Positions 1 to 33,458 of a stretch of 64,000 nt of DNA are shown piece by piece (positions within the stretch are counted from its first letter, which is position 1; each line of letters begins with the position of its first letter). The notes under the pieces are model-generated. The model saw only the letters and a list, made by a program, of their open reading frames with translations. It was not told the DNA's origin and made no database searches. Position numbers and translations under genes: made by a program. The DNA is from Pempheris klunzingeri (taxonomy: Eukaryota; Chordata; Actinopteri; Acropomatiformes; Pempheridae). The stretch lies in contig NC_092013.1 in assembly GCF_042242105.1 (NCBI RefSeq), forward strand, positions 12,269,618-12,333,617, read 5' to 3'.

Positions 1-1150
1 GATATCCGGCACTACGAGCGCGGTGCATTATGGGTAGACCTCTGACCAAACTAAAACAGAAATGTCGTATGAAAAATCGTAATGTAATAGTAACGATGTG
101 TCAACAAAGATCAATTGGTTTTCATTGAAACACGCAAGAACTGTGTGAATGTGGTAAATATAAACCGAAAGTTGCACCGTAAGTAAAACGAAGTGGCATA
201 TTTTCGTGTATATAACGTGACGTGCCCCTGTAATGCTCTTGTGTTGTATGAAAGGAGAGAAGGTTAGCACTCCCCTTGACAAGGATGGAATTGGCCCTTG
301 TGGCCTTCAACACACATACGGTTAAGGCATTGCCACCTACTTCGTGGCATCTCTAACCAAGTTTTTTTCCCACTCATCTGTTACACTTCGACTTTCTTTA
401 ATTGGCGATTTATTATTTCCTTGCCTTACATTTACTGATCTCTGACCTCGTCTCATGTTTTCACAAAGTACTTACAGACCGGAAGCTGCCTGAATATTTT
501 CCCGTGTCTTTGTTTCCTGTGGGCGGGCAGGATGGAAACATTTATTTTTCCTGTTGTAACACACTGCTGAACACATGGAGTGTTTTAAAAAAATATACAC
601 AGTATACAGTCTGTCTCATAAAGTAAAAGTACATTTAACTGTTTGTAAATTCCACCCTAATCTATTGATGGATATTGTATCCTGCAGGCTGGATATTTGT
701 TTGCTCCTACTGTGCCTTTTTGACTATATATTGATAATGTATTCTCTGATGAGCTTAATTTAGATACAAAATGTGGCAGAAAATGAACTGAAATGACGGT
801 AAATTAAACATTTCCATTAAAATGTATGACAGTGAAGGGCCTCTGAATATAACTATCATGATGGTGCTTTATTAAATTGTATTTCTTTACGGTTAAACTT
901 CAGGATACCAGAAGTACATGAAAACATTCATGCAACTTGCATGGTGTTGTTGTTATTGTATCTATTTTGTAACATTATTCTAAAAGGAAATAATGGTATT
1001 TGGTAAAATGGTATGAGGTCCAGTGCCTTGTAGTTTGTCACTTTCTGCGTGTACTGTGTCGTGTGTTAAAAAGCCTTAAATTTGGAAGTGCCACCATTTG
1101 TAGGATTGAGATTTTTTCGTCTTTGTACAATAAAATAAAAAACTATGCAT
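1..1150 (+). other. probable 3' end and 3' UTR of an upstream gene
   Basis: No convincing coding exon is visible. Frame 1 is open from the left edge and ends at a TGA at 43-45, with coding-like codons for a tail ending ERGALWVDL, but 14 codons are too few to name. The rest is AT-rich and stop-rich in all frames. A canonical AATAAA lies at 1129-1134 with a second A-rich run just after it, so a + strand transcript probably ends near 1150. The product is not recognised. Intron or spacer with a chance AATAAA is the alternative. Confidence 0.35.
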
Positions 1151-1159
1151 GATAGAAAA

Positions 1160-1838
1160 TAACTTTTGCAGTTTTATTTATAAATTTCATGTAAAATAGT
1201 CACAGTGTAGTACAAGAGCATACAGTAAAAGATGTGAAATATTTTGGTCTTTAAAAAAACTTGATAATGATGCCTAAAAGTAGCCACTATATATACGACT
1301 ATACATACAACCCACAAACACTAACATACACAGGTTAATTTGTCTAAACATTACACACCAGAATTTGCATAGCACATAAGAAATAAAGCCTGTAAGGTCC
1401 ACTTCATTAACTGGCTGAGGTTTATAACACTGTAAACAGTACATTTGCCCTCATTATAAAGCTGTTATATCATGTAATGTCTCATTAGGCAGCAACAGGT
1501 CAAGATGCACTTATTGTTAAGAATTTCATTTGGATCATGCTGTGGTAATGGTGTTGTTCTTGTTTCTTTTAAGATGCAAGCATACATCAGGCTGACAGAT
1601 ACTAGACAGAAGAGGCAGTTTTTCTTACAGTAACAGCAGAATGTCGGTCTTCACAAAGGTTGTGACTGACATCCAGTATATTGCTCCTGATATGTTTCTC
1701 ATAACTAAAGGCAATCATTTACTTGCACCTGTAACCTGAGCATTATAAGAGTTAACAGACTGGTGAACTGCCCCGTTTAATAAAGACTGACCACACATTT
1801 ATCCACAGATATGTTTAGAGAAGAAGACAACCCCTCCA

Positions 1839-1901
<63 letters not shown>

Positions 1902-2093
1902 AATGTAACCTGATCCTCACGGTATGTTGGGTCACCTTAAGCCTGGGAGGTTGAATTACAGAATGGCTGATCAGTGCATTAGCCATTCATTATGGTGAAT
2001 AAATAACTGTCCATTTGTTCATCTGCACAAATAATGTGCAGGTCCATCTTTACTAGGCTGACCAGTAGGACTGGAGTGTCACGTCCAAGGTGA
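1160..2093 (-). other. ninj1: ninj1 3' UTR with poly(A) signal
   Basis: This is the stretch downstream of the ninj1 stop on the minus strand. A minus-strand AATAAA occupies 1173-1178, giving a 3' UTR of about 0.93 kb. A long CA/TG microsatellite (1841-1899) lies inside it. The transcript end sits only about 40 bp from the AATAAA of the opposing + strand unit, so the two 3' ends meet tail to tail. Confidence 0.6.
1841..1899. repeat. (CA)n microsatellite
   Basis: About 29 uninterrupted CA dinucleotides, read as TG on the ninj1 transcript. It lies in the ninj1 3' UTR and would be length-variable between individuals. Confidence 0.97.
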
Positions 2094-5000
2094 TCAAGCA
2101 GGTGAGGCGGGCTGCTGGACTCCAAAGGCAGTGATGAAGACATTGACCACGACTATGATGAAGACAAAGGCTGTTGTGAAGTTCTCCATGATGTTCAGCT
2201 TATAGTGCGTGCTTTCGTCATTCAGGTTCCACTTAACTGAGAAAGAAAAAGAGAAACGAAACATGAGGCCCTCACCGAGTTTTGCTTAGTCAGTAGGAGT
2301 GACCGCCTTTGTCCTCAAGGGGGCAGCACAGAGTGTCCTGACAGAATAGCAGTGAAGTGAGGTAATCATTACTGAGCACTGTGATATAGATGAACAGCAT
2401 CTGACAGCGCTCCCCTCAGGTGAATCATCAGCTTCATCCTTTATTAGCACATCACACGCCTCGCTGGTCTGAGAAAGAACATTTGTCTTAAGACAGAGAG
2501 GAAATGTGCAGTTTTTACTGTCCATCGGAGGACTAGCAAATCTCCTATGACTCTTAAAAATAGGAAACAGCAGATTGCAGAGGTGACTGAGAGGCGTTTC
2601 TTCCTCCTGTGGCTCTCTAAAGTCAGCTCTACATCACAATAGTATTCTCTGTTAGGGTAAGATAAGGGTACGGTCGGGGGTGTGTGTGGGGGGGAGCACA
2701 CCAATGTATGTCCTGCAAAGCTCAGTCCTTTCAATTTACCAGCCCAGTATGTTAGTCATTAGCCAGTTGTATTGACAAAACAAAGATTGTGCTCCCAGAT
2801 TTATGTGCCCAGATAAGCGTAAATAGGATTTTCAGCTTGTGAAACCATGTGCATAAGGCCCGCGGCTGTAAATCGCTCGTTTTAAACCCTGACATAGTCA
2901 GAAATTCAAGTTTGTCCATTTCTGAAGTCCGTAAACGTGTAGGGAATGTCTGTAGCTGTAGAGCCTGAGTCTGTGCTGAAATCATAACAACGGTGACGTT
3001 ACACAAACACTGAGAACAAAACAAAAAAAGAAGAACTACTTTTGTGATCATTTGAGTACAAACTGAAAGCAGCTGTCGGTCGTGACACTGAAGTCACACA
3101 CATGCGTAGACCCAACAGGGCCAAAAGTCATAATTGTAACTTCAATGTGTAACTTCAGTGTCATGCAAAGTGCAGGAGGTTTGGTTACTGATATTGCTGA
3201 GTTGTCACATAGACAGTCGCTCGCCTGGAACAAAGTAAATGAAACATTATTTATACTTAACACAGCTTTGCAAAAGGAGACACTGAAATAATTTTTCGTG
3301 GCCCAAAACAGAACACAATAACCTCACCTATGAAGATGAGCATAACTCCCACCACCACCTGTAGGATGAGGGAGATGCTAATGAGAGTGATGAGGGGCAC
3401 GTAGAAGGTAAAGTCCTGTCCTTGCTGCAGCACGGCCTTCAGCTGGGAGGCATTAGCCATCAGCAGAGCCACATCCAGCATGCTCTCTGCCGCGCTCTTC
3501 TTGTTGGCATAGTGGTTCATGTTCAGAGGTCCCTGCTGCCTCCTCATGCGGCCTCGCACCAGGGCCTGAAGGCAAACACAAACCCAGACATCAGTACGGC
3601 ACATTAGTGACGTCTGCAATCGAGAACGAGCTGATATTATGCATTTGAAAACTCAGTATTTGAGAATGACCCCTCTCTGCTGCTCTGTGATAAAAATCAA
3701 GCACCTGAAACTAAACATAGTGTGTAAATAGTTATTTTAACATGAAGAAAAATAGAGCGCTGCCATCATATAAATATGTGACTGGCTGTCTCCTACTGGG
3801 CGTTACGACTTATAGAAGTGTGTCAGCATTAATGGGGACTTTTTCCATCAACACCAACAAAATTAGAAACCAGAACTGATCGGTGAGGTTGCAAAACTAA
3901 AAGCCTGATTTAGGCAATCTGAGTTTTTTTTTTTCTCTCTTAGAAAGAGACTGATGGAAGTGAAAGTTTTACAGTGGCTGAACTGCAACAGGAACATCCA
4001 GACCACTGAGCTGCTTTCAGTTGAGGTGTTAAAAGTCAATCTTTGACCACATCCTTTCTTTCGAACTGTTTAAGTCGTGACATCTGAAGCACGAGAAGGA
4101 AACAGACTCGTATTTAATATTCAATGTTGTTTCTTAAATAAATAAAACTGAGTCTGAAATGTATAGTGTTGGGGAAAGTCAAAATGAGCAGAATTTCTTG
4201 TTCCATTTCCACTGAAATGGACTGACTAATGTATGCAGGAAGAGATAATGTGGAAGAATCAATTTCCTTTGTTTTGGTGGAGCAGGAAAGAGAGGAGGTG
4301 CATTTATCCCACAAGTGAAACGAGTACATGGTAAATCATTTAAAAACAAACAGAAAAAACACATCACATCACAGGAAACCAGAGTCACCGCGGACACCTG
4401 TTTCAGGTTTTCATCTGGGTGGAGTGTAAGTCTGTAGCGCTCATTGCAATGCACAATGCAGCCCTTGTGCCCAATTTGGCGACATCAGGCACCAAGATTC
4501 AACCCAGCGCCCTGAGACGCTCATGTGGTTAACCAGCAGATGAGTGAGCTGGGGCTCACTGCATCTGTCACTCTCACTTCTACTACTACAAGCCGTCTTC
4601 ACAAACAAGCTATATTGAAGTCCTCTTCGCACCGACAGGAGTGGTGATCTCTGTGGTCTTCTTTTTCCTCGTGCGCTGGGAACACGTTTAGCCTTGTTGT
4701 CGTCTTCCCACAGAACTTGGCTTGGAGCTGCTGCTGCTCATGAGCCTGTGAAGCCCACTGAGACATTATGTGTGACACTGAGCTCTACAAGCAGACTCGA
4801 TTTACCATTAATGTCTCTAATTGACAAGTTTTGGCAGACAGAAAGCCTGACATGCCCACTGTTGACATGCTCTAAGTCCCTGTCATACTTATTTACTTAT
4901 AAGCTTGGTACCAAGCACCCCTATTATTTTAATAGTGACACTTTAACTACAGCTATACTATATTTCCAATGATCATTTTCCTCACACTGAATGTTGGAGC

Positions 5001-6193
5001 TGAGAAACAAGTAGGCCTGCAACAAATGATCATGTTTTATCATCAGTTAACCTGGATCAATGGTTGCATTTCTGTCAATCTATTAAAAGAAAGAAAAGAG
5101 CCCCAAGCTGATGTCTTTAAATACTTTTAGTTTTGTCCAACTAACAATCAACGATATTCCACTTAAAAAGAGAGAGAAGACAAGAGAGAAGTTAAAATAT
5201 CAACCAACTACTGAAATAGTTGTAGATTCATTTTGTCAAATGTCTAATTAAGTAACAACAAGGACAGTACAGGTCATTACTGACCACCGGGTCAGAGCCA
5301 GGTCCTCCTCTGTGGCTGCTTTATTTACCTTTAACCAAGCACCACACTGTTATTTCAACCAAACACAAACCTGAACTCTCCGTCTATACATATGATACAG
5401 TTGAGGTCCCAAATAGACCAACAGGCCTAATGTGGCATAATGCAACATGATTTGTAGCTGATTGCAGCTCTACATTCCTCTACAGCCCGCATTAGAAATT
5501 ACAGTCTGTGACACAAGTTATAACCTGTTATTCTATATTCTTTAGGGAATAGGGAACATACCCCCTTGGGGGATCAATAAAAGTGAATTGAATTGAATTT
5601 ATCATTAATGACACTTCTCATTGAAAGTTCTGATGACATGAACAGAAACTGTACACAGGCACATCATGCCACTGTCATACATGTTTTGCATGGCACGTGG
5701 ACAGGCTCTCCTGAGGCAGCCTAAGCCTCTATTTGCTTCCCTGAATGTGAGCACAGTTTTAGACCATCTGGTCCGGATCATACCCCTGATTTAGGTCACT
5801 GATCTGACCCCTTCACAGCACACACAGACAGCCCACCTGGTCTGTGTGAGTAACCTCGGACTTCACATTAACCAGCTGAGGAGCAGCTGACTTCGATCAC
5901 AGCTGAAACCTTCAGATGTGCCCTGAAATCTGAGCTGATCCGAAGCGGTCGGGTCACATTATCTGACTTCAAAATGCTCTTTTCGGTCACACCGCGGTGT
6001 CTGAGAGGGCGGCAGAGATGGGTGGACACCGGCCTGCTGTGAAACTGGTCTGGGATCAGAGTCTGATGAGGATTTGGGACAACACTAGTGAACCAGAAGC
6101 TAGTTAAAAGTCTCTCCCCTGTTTCGGCCTTACCTCCGCAGCCTCGCCGTGTCGGTCAGCATCTCCGTTCATCTCCATGTTGTCCGAGGCCAT
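2094..6193 (-). CDS. ninj1: Ninjurin-1 (membrane rupture / adhesion protein)
   Basis: Three coding exons join in phase: 6193-6134, 3565-3328 and 2236-2094, encoding 146 residues (human NINJ1 is about 152). The start is the ATG at 6193-6191, followed by a short acidic N-terminus. The core, residues 35-68, carries the family block NMNHYANKKSAAES with the paired lysines (K42, K43) and the amphipathic helices. Two membrane segments follow: residues 75-99 (YVPLITLISISLILQ...) and about 118-139 (FVFIIVVVNVFITAFGV). NINJ1 oligomerises in the plasma membrane to rupture it during lytic cell death and was first known as a nerve-injury adhesion molecule. NINJ1 is preferred over NINJ2 because the divergent neighbour is wnk2, as on human 9q22. 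Intron 1 (3566-6133) holds little except a possible LINE tail near 5.55 kb. Confidence 0.93.
5540..5602 (+). mobile_element. short LINE-like 3' tail
   Basis: The stretch has a short hairpin (CCCCCTTGGGGG), then AATAAAA and a GAATT-type short tandem end. This layout is typical of truncated fish non-LTR retrotransposon 3' tails; a related tail with (TTATC)n lies at 26.6-26.7 kb. It lies in ninj1 intron 1. No coding part remains. Confidence 0.4.
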
Positions 6194-6644
6194 CTTGTCG
6201 ATCAAACCCCCGGTAGGTCGCTCACATATATGTCGTGGGCTGCGCAGGAGTCGGTGGTCTGGTCGGCGGGCACAGAGACACACAGTGTACCAAAGGCTGC
6301 AGTGACGACAGGCTGGAGACCAGCTCCACTCTACCGCCCTCAGACAGGGGGGCTGAGCTCACAGAGCCTCTCCGGTGAAACCATCTAACTAAGGGGTAAT
6401 TTCCCTAACTGGCTCTGAAATGCTGATGTAATATACCCGAGCCGAGCCGAGCCGTGCTTTAGTCTTAAACTGATACACTGTACAGGCAGAGAGCTGCTAC
6501 ATGGCTCTCTACTGCCACCATGGGCGCTAATGCGGTACTACAGGATGTTGTAGAGCAGTGGCTCTCAACCTGTGGTGCCATGAGGAGGTTCCTAGAAAGG
6601 AGAAGAGCATTTCAGTATGACTATTATTTCAGGACTATTATTTC

Positions 6645-6942
6645 AGTGGTTAGCACTGTTGCCTCACTGTAAGAAGGTCTCAGGGTCTTTCTCTGTGGAG
6701 TTTGCGGACTCTCCCCGTGCTTGTTTGGGTTTTCTCCGGATACTCCAGCTTCCTCCCACAGTGCAAAGACATGCAGGTTAGGTTAACTGGTGACTCTAAG
6801 TTGTCTGTCTCTGCCCTGTGATTGACAGGCGACCAGTCCAGGGTGTACCCCGCCTCTCGCCCAAAGTCAGCTGGGGTTTCCAGCACCCCTGTGACCCTGA
6901 AGGATAAACTGTATAGATGATGGATGGTTGGATTGATGGATT
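6645..6942 (+). mobile_element. dispersed L2-type LINE tail / SINE-like repeat
   Basis: This matches from memory a repeat found widely in fish genomes. The recognisable pieces in order are GTGGTTAGCACTGTTGCCTCAC, TCTCCCCGTGC, CTTCCTCCCACAGT, AAGACATGCAGGTTAGG, GGTGTACCCCGCCTCTCGCCC, GTCAGCTGGG and a closing GATGGATGG-type end. It has no ORF. A second, more worn copy in the same orientation is at about 40.2 kb. Confidence 0.8.
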
Positions 6943-6954
6943 ATTATCTCATTG

Positions 6955-7165
6955 TAATAATAATAACTTTATTTATATGGCACCTTTAAAAACAAAGTTC
7001 TTTGACAGACAAAGCAAAGCCGGATACTCGTGGGGCAATCTAACAGCAGGAAGCCAAACGGTGGGGTCAAACAAAAGCAAAGAGCAACATGCACAGGAAA
7101 CAGTAAGAGAAACAGTAGAGAGAAGGAAGAAAGAGAAACAGATGGGAGAATAGATAAAAGACAAT
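6955..7165 (-). mobile_element. second LINE 3' tail (minus orientation)
   Basis: The segment opens with AATAATAATAACTTTATTTATATGGCACC and continues through AAAGTTCTTTGACAGACAAAGCAAAG. This is the usual 3' end of another fish non-LTR family, here inserted in reverse (TTTATT reads as AATAAA on the minus strand). The downstream part becomes purine-rich (GAGAGAAGGAAGAAAG). Only the tail is present. Confidence 0.55.
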
Positions 7166-7238
7166 AAAGACATCTAATGCTACACACTTGGACTCAGAAG
7201 TGGCCTCCAGATCTGAATGAGTTTTAGAGTAATTCCTT

Positions 7239-7532
7239 TTAAGGTCCCACATTATGCAAAACGCATGTTTAAGTGTCTTTTCAACATAAACGTGTCCCTC
7301 TGTGTGCCGCCTGTCCAACCCTGAGTAAAGACCACCCTCTCTCTTTTTCTCCTGCTCCATCGTAAATGTGAGTGAAAGCACGTTGTTTAGATTTGGCTCC
7401 CCTTACGGTGTCATAAATGGATCCGTTGATCGTGTGATCTGTGTTTTTTGAACATTAGACCATGTAAATCTGTTCTAGTGGGGCCTCCAAATACTAGTAT
7501 GAACTTTAAAATGAGCAGAATATGGGACCTTT
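7239..7532. mobile_element. 294-bp MITE with imperfect TIRs and 8-bp TSD
   Basis: The ends are TTAAGGTCCCACATTATGC and its imperfect inverse ...GAATATGGGACCTTT. Both are flanked by the same 8-bp direct repeat, AATTCCTT (7231-7238 and 7533-7540), as expected for a hAT-superfamily insertion. There is no meaningful ORF, so it is non-autonomous. 'Reference to a hAT parent' is inference from the target-site length. Confidence 0.7.
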
Positions 7533-9179
7533 AATTCCTTTCTTTAGGTCTGGAAATACAGACACACAAGCGCATGAGCGTAATGTAGCTACTCGCTGCA
7601 GACTGTCTGGGTTCATGTATCATTCACTCAAAGACTGAAAATATAAACGGATACAAATAAAAGAATAAATGCAATATTAAAAAAACAATGAATGAATGAC
7701 TAGAGGCTAGCCTAATGAGAGACTGTATAAGTATGACTATTCTGTTCACAGGTTTCACACTCTTCACTGTTAATCTGCCATCAGTAGCCTGAGGACATTT
7801 TGCTGATAATACTTTAATACTAGTGTGAAAATGTGAGTGAAAATTTGAATGCAGGGTCTTAACTTGTAATCGAGTATTGTATCAGTGTGTTATTACTACT
7901 TTTACTGAAATAAATGATGTGAATACTTCTTCCACTACTTCCAGGTGTAATTCTAGTGAAGTCTGGCATGATTGTGATCTTCACCTTTACATTAATGACA
8001 ACTCATAGCACTTTTTACCTGAAAAACCAAAGAGTTTTAGAGATCAAGCAGTTAAACCACAAGAGTTCGTTTCTGTATCACAGCTGATACTGCAGAGACA
8101 AAGACTGGCAACAGTACTACACATATGTTAAACCAAACTACCAGTTGATTTCTCAGACAAGTCATATTCTTTAAGATTATGTGTGTAAAGCGAAGCGAGA
8201 AAACAGCAGCATGGTTGCCGTGGTCATGTGTTAGGGAACGAGACGGAGGACCACACACTGATTGTTTTATTCATGGTTTTACATTGTAAACGAAGGCCTG
8301 ACCACACCCGCCTGCTGTTTCCTGTTATTTCTACTGTTTCCTTGGTGATCAGGGCAGGTCTGTCCTTAAGGTTTGACCCCATAAAATGTAAAACTGTCCC
8401 TGTAGGTTCATCCTTGTGGAGAAACGGAACTCTTTAGAGACCATAAGAGAGAATTTTAACCTTTCTGCCCTTCATTTCTCTCACTTCAAATGTTATGATT
8501 CTGTGGTATAAAACAAACCAATAATATAGTATACAATATAGTGTAATAATGTAAAAATAGTTTTAATTCATGTGTCAAGCCTAAAACAGGGCATAGAATG
8601 ACAGTATGGCCTCTTAACCTCCATCCCTGACCTTTACAAAAACAACAACTTTACTTATGCCACATGTCCACTTTGTGTATTTAGGTTACATTTATTAAGA
8701 TGGTATAAAGTTGCACATCAGTGACAACCTTTAAAAGGTTAATACCCAAATCCCTCTGTATTGCAGCAATTTGTAACATAACTGAATGCAGCCTGAGGCA
8801 ACTCTCTGAGGAAAGTTGTGAATGATAGTAAACTGTAGTATATTTACTAGATTTAATAATCACTGTATTGTATTAACACTGAGAGAGAATGTTAAAGGGG
8901 CTTTAAGACAAAGCTGTAAGGGGCCTTCATTAAAGGGTGTCATGGTGGATATTCAGTGGACTTTGATGATTGGTGATAATCATAATCTTAAGTGAATATG
9001 TAACCTGGTTTATGCTACAAAAAAAAAACATAAGAAAAAGCTATAAAAGTTGGTGGTCTATACTGGTCCCCTTTCTTAAAAACATTTCTTAATTCTACTG
9101 GTGGAGATTTTTGATAATAAGATTTGAAGGTAGATTTTTAACATTTGTATTATTTCATATAGAAACTCATGTGGAATTA

Positions 9180-9822
9180 CACTACTCACAAAAAGTTAGG
9201 GATATTTGGCTTTCAGGTGAAATTTCAGGATGAACCTAAAATGCATTCTAAACTTTCCAGGTGAACTTAATGTGACCTTCTCTAAACTTTTGAATGCACA
9301 TGTCCAACTGTTCAGTGTTTCAGTACTTTTTGCACAAGTTGCTGTTCTCTAACAAGAAGCTTAACAGCAAAATTCACAGCAGGTTTGATCCATGAATCGA
9401 TCAATACATTTCCTGCTTCAGTTAGAATTGGTATTTAAACAGTCCTCCTCATCATGCTGTTCACATTCTGACATCATGGGACCAAGACGACACCTAACAA
9501 TTGATCAACAGCACCTCGCCATTGCGAGGCTTCAAACAGGAAGTCCTCAGACGGAGGTGTTCACTGAGCTTAGAGGGTCACAGAGTGTCATCAGGAGGTT
9601 GTAACAGAGATACAGAGACTGGAAGAGTCACAGAAAGGAGAGGAGTGGACGTCCTTTGGCCACATCCCAATTTATTGAGACACTGAAAATTTTTTGTTGT
9701 GGTATACCTACCACTGTTGGGTGCCCTACTTTCATGATATAATATCACTGTAGCATTCACTTTTTACATTTTCCATATATTTCACCTGAAAGTCGAATAT
9801 CCCTAACTTTTTGTGAGTAGTG
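9180..9822 (+). mobile_element. Tc1/mariner-like element, internally deleted and dead
   Basis: Near-perfect terminal inverted repeats of about 45 bp begin CACTACTCACAAAAAGTTAG at 9180 and end with the inverse at 9822. TA dinucleotides flank the element at 9178-9179 and 9823-9824, the signature target duplication of Tc1/mariner. Inside, from the ATG at 9475, is only the N-terminal helix-turn-helix part of a transposase (MGPRRHLTIDQQHLAIARLQ). A stop follows at about 9602, after which the same frame still reads QRYRDWKSHRKERSGRP. The DDE catalytic domain is absent, so it cannot move by itself. Confidence 0.9.
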
Positions 9823-9959
9823 TATGTTAAACAGTATTAACAATAGGGGCTCACAGCATGCAAAACGTTTACACATTCAGGGATTAAAGAAAGTTGGAAA
9901 ACTCATGTTATAAAAAGCTTATAAAGAAACTTAAACAATAACATAAAACAAAGTGAATG

Positions 9960-11147
9960 AAAACACTGTATGCTGTGAGTTTTATAGGGAAATTACTATA
10001 CTAAGCATTTCCATATTCTTTATAAAACAACTCCTGGAGGAGTGTTACTCCTCAGCCTCCCAGCACAGGGTCCATGTGGACGAGTATCATATTAAGATGG
10101 GGGCCGGTGCGTCTTATCCGGTGGCCCATACTTCCTGGCAGCGTCCCTCCCGGCTGGCAGGCTTGAACAGACATCTTCCCATTGGCAGTTTAGCGCGTCA
10201 CGATGAGGGCGGACGGTGGTGTGGTCCACACAGCCTGTGCCAGCGGAGGCTGAGGGTGCCGCCTAAAAACGCGCAGACTTATTGGATACGTGTTGTTGCT
10301 AGGGGCGTGGGTTGTGGCGTGAATTATTCTAGTTTCCCCAAACCTGAAAGAGATGAAATGAAGGAAGACAACAACAGCCGTATCAGCTGGACGAGAGATG
10401 CTCTGAGAGCCGCCTGCTCCAACCTGAAGGAAACTGTGCCGCAGTGAGCATAATCTGATAAGCGCGTCTCTCCATCCTGCACTCCGCTCCAGGACACCGT
10501 GGAGAGGAAAGAAGAAAAGTACGTGAAGACAGTTAAAGGGAAAATACAGAGAAGCTGAGGTCACACTTCTCAGAACTTATTCTGATTTTCACCCGGAACA
10601 CCTGCGATTTGTTTGCATCAGCCAGAGCCCGGATCGATGAGTGTTTACAGGCGATGACAGCTGCGCACTTGCTCGTCCCGTGGTGTGTCTTTGGGGGGGA
10701 TTAGTCCGTGCCACAGCCTAAACATCCCGGCCTGTCCACTGCAGGCCAGTGGGATCTGTCTGCGGAACAGATCACATTTTTATACTATGCGCCGGAGCGG
10801 GGACCTTATGCAATGTGGAGCAAAGTGTTGTTCGTGAGCTCATAGGTTGAACTGGCAATGACATCAGGCTTAACTTGAATAGCTCTGCGCTGTATTGCAG
10901 CAAGCGGGGCCGGGGCGTGAGGTGGGAAGGAGCAATGCACGCAGCCCTCCGTGCTGGACATTTCGCGGGGATGTTCTGTGTCCTAAACAAATTCAAGGCA
11001 TAAGGCCATACATCCTGAGCTGGCGAACTGCGTCACTGCATGCGAGTGTTGCAGGTAGGCAGCAAACTCTCCCTCCACTGGGAGGGGAGCGTGCTCATCA
11101 TCCTCCCTGCACAATGTCGCCGGTGAGTGTTTAACAAGTTACCGGGG
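9960..11147 (+). promoter_or_regulatory. wnk2: CpG-rich 5' flank, probable promoter and 5' UTR of wnk2
   Basis: Base composition changes sharply near 10.05 kb from AT-rich spacer to GC- and CpG-rich sequence that runs into wnk2 exon 1 (CG clusters at about 10105-10320, 10480-10500, 10590-10690, 10790-10800 and 10900-11170). No TATA box near the start is evident, which fits a CpG-island promoter. A 164-codon open frame (9953-10447) overlaps here but its composition is that of GC-rich non-coding DNA with an AT-rich, non-homologous head. The transcription start cannot be placed from sequence alone. Confidence 0.5.

Positions 11148-33458
<22,311 letters not shown>

Noticed and set aside
2094-6193. 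Naming the ninjurin NINJ2 and the kinase WNK1
   Set aside because: Kinase residues and later exons match WNK2, and NINJ1 is the WNK2 neighbour.
9953-10447. 164-codon ORF upstream of wnk2
   Set aside because: Its first third is AT-rich spacer and the rest CpG-rich promoter-like DNA. The product has no domain, and codon use changes abruptly with base composition.
11127-11147. Longer wnk2 start seven codons upstream
   Set aside because: It would need GTG as a start codon. The first in-frame ATG is at 11148.
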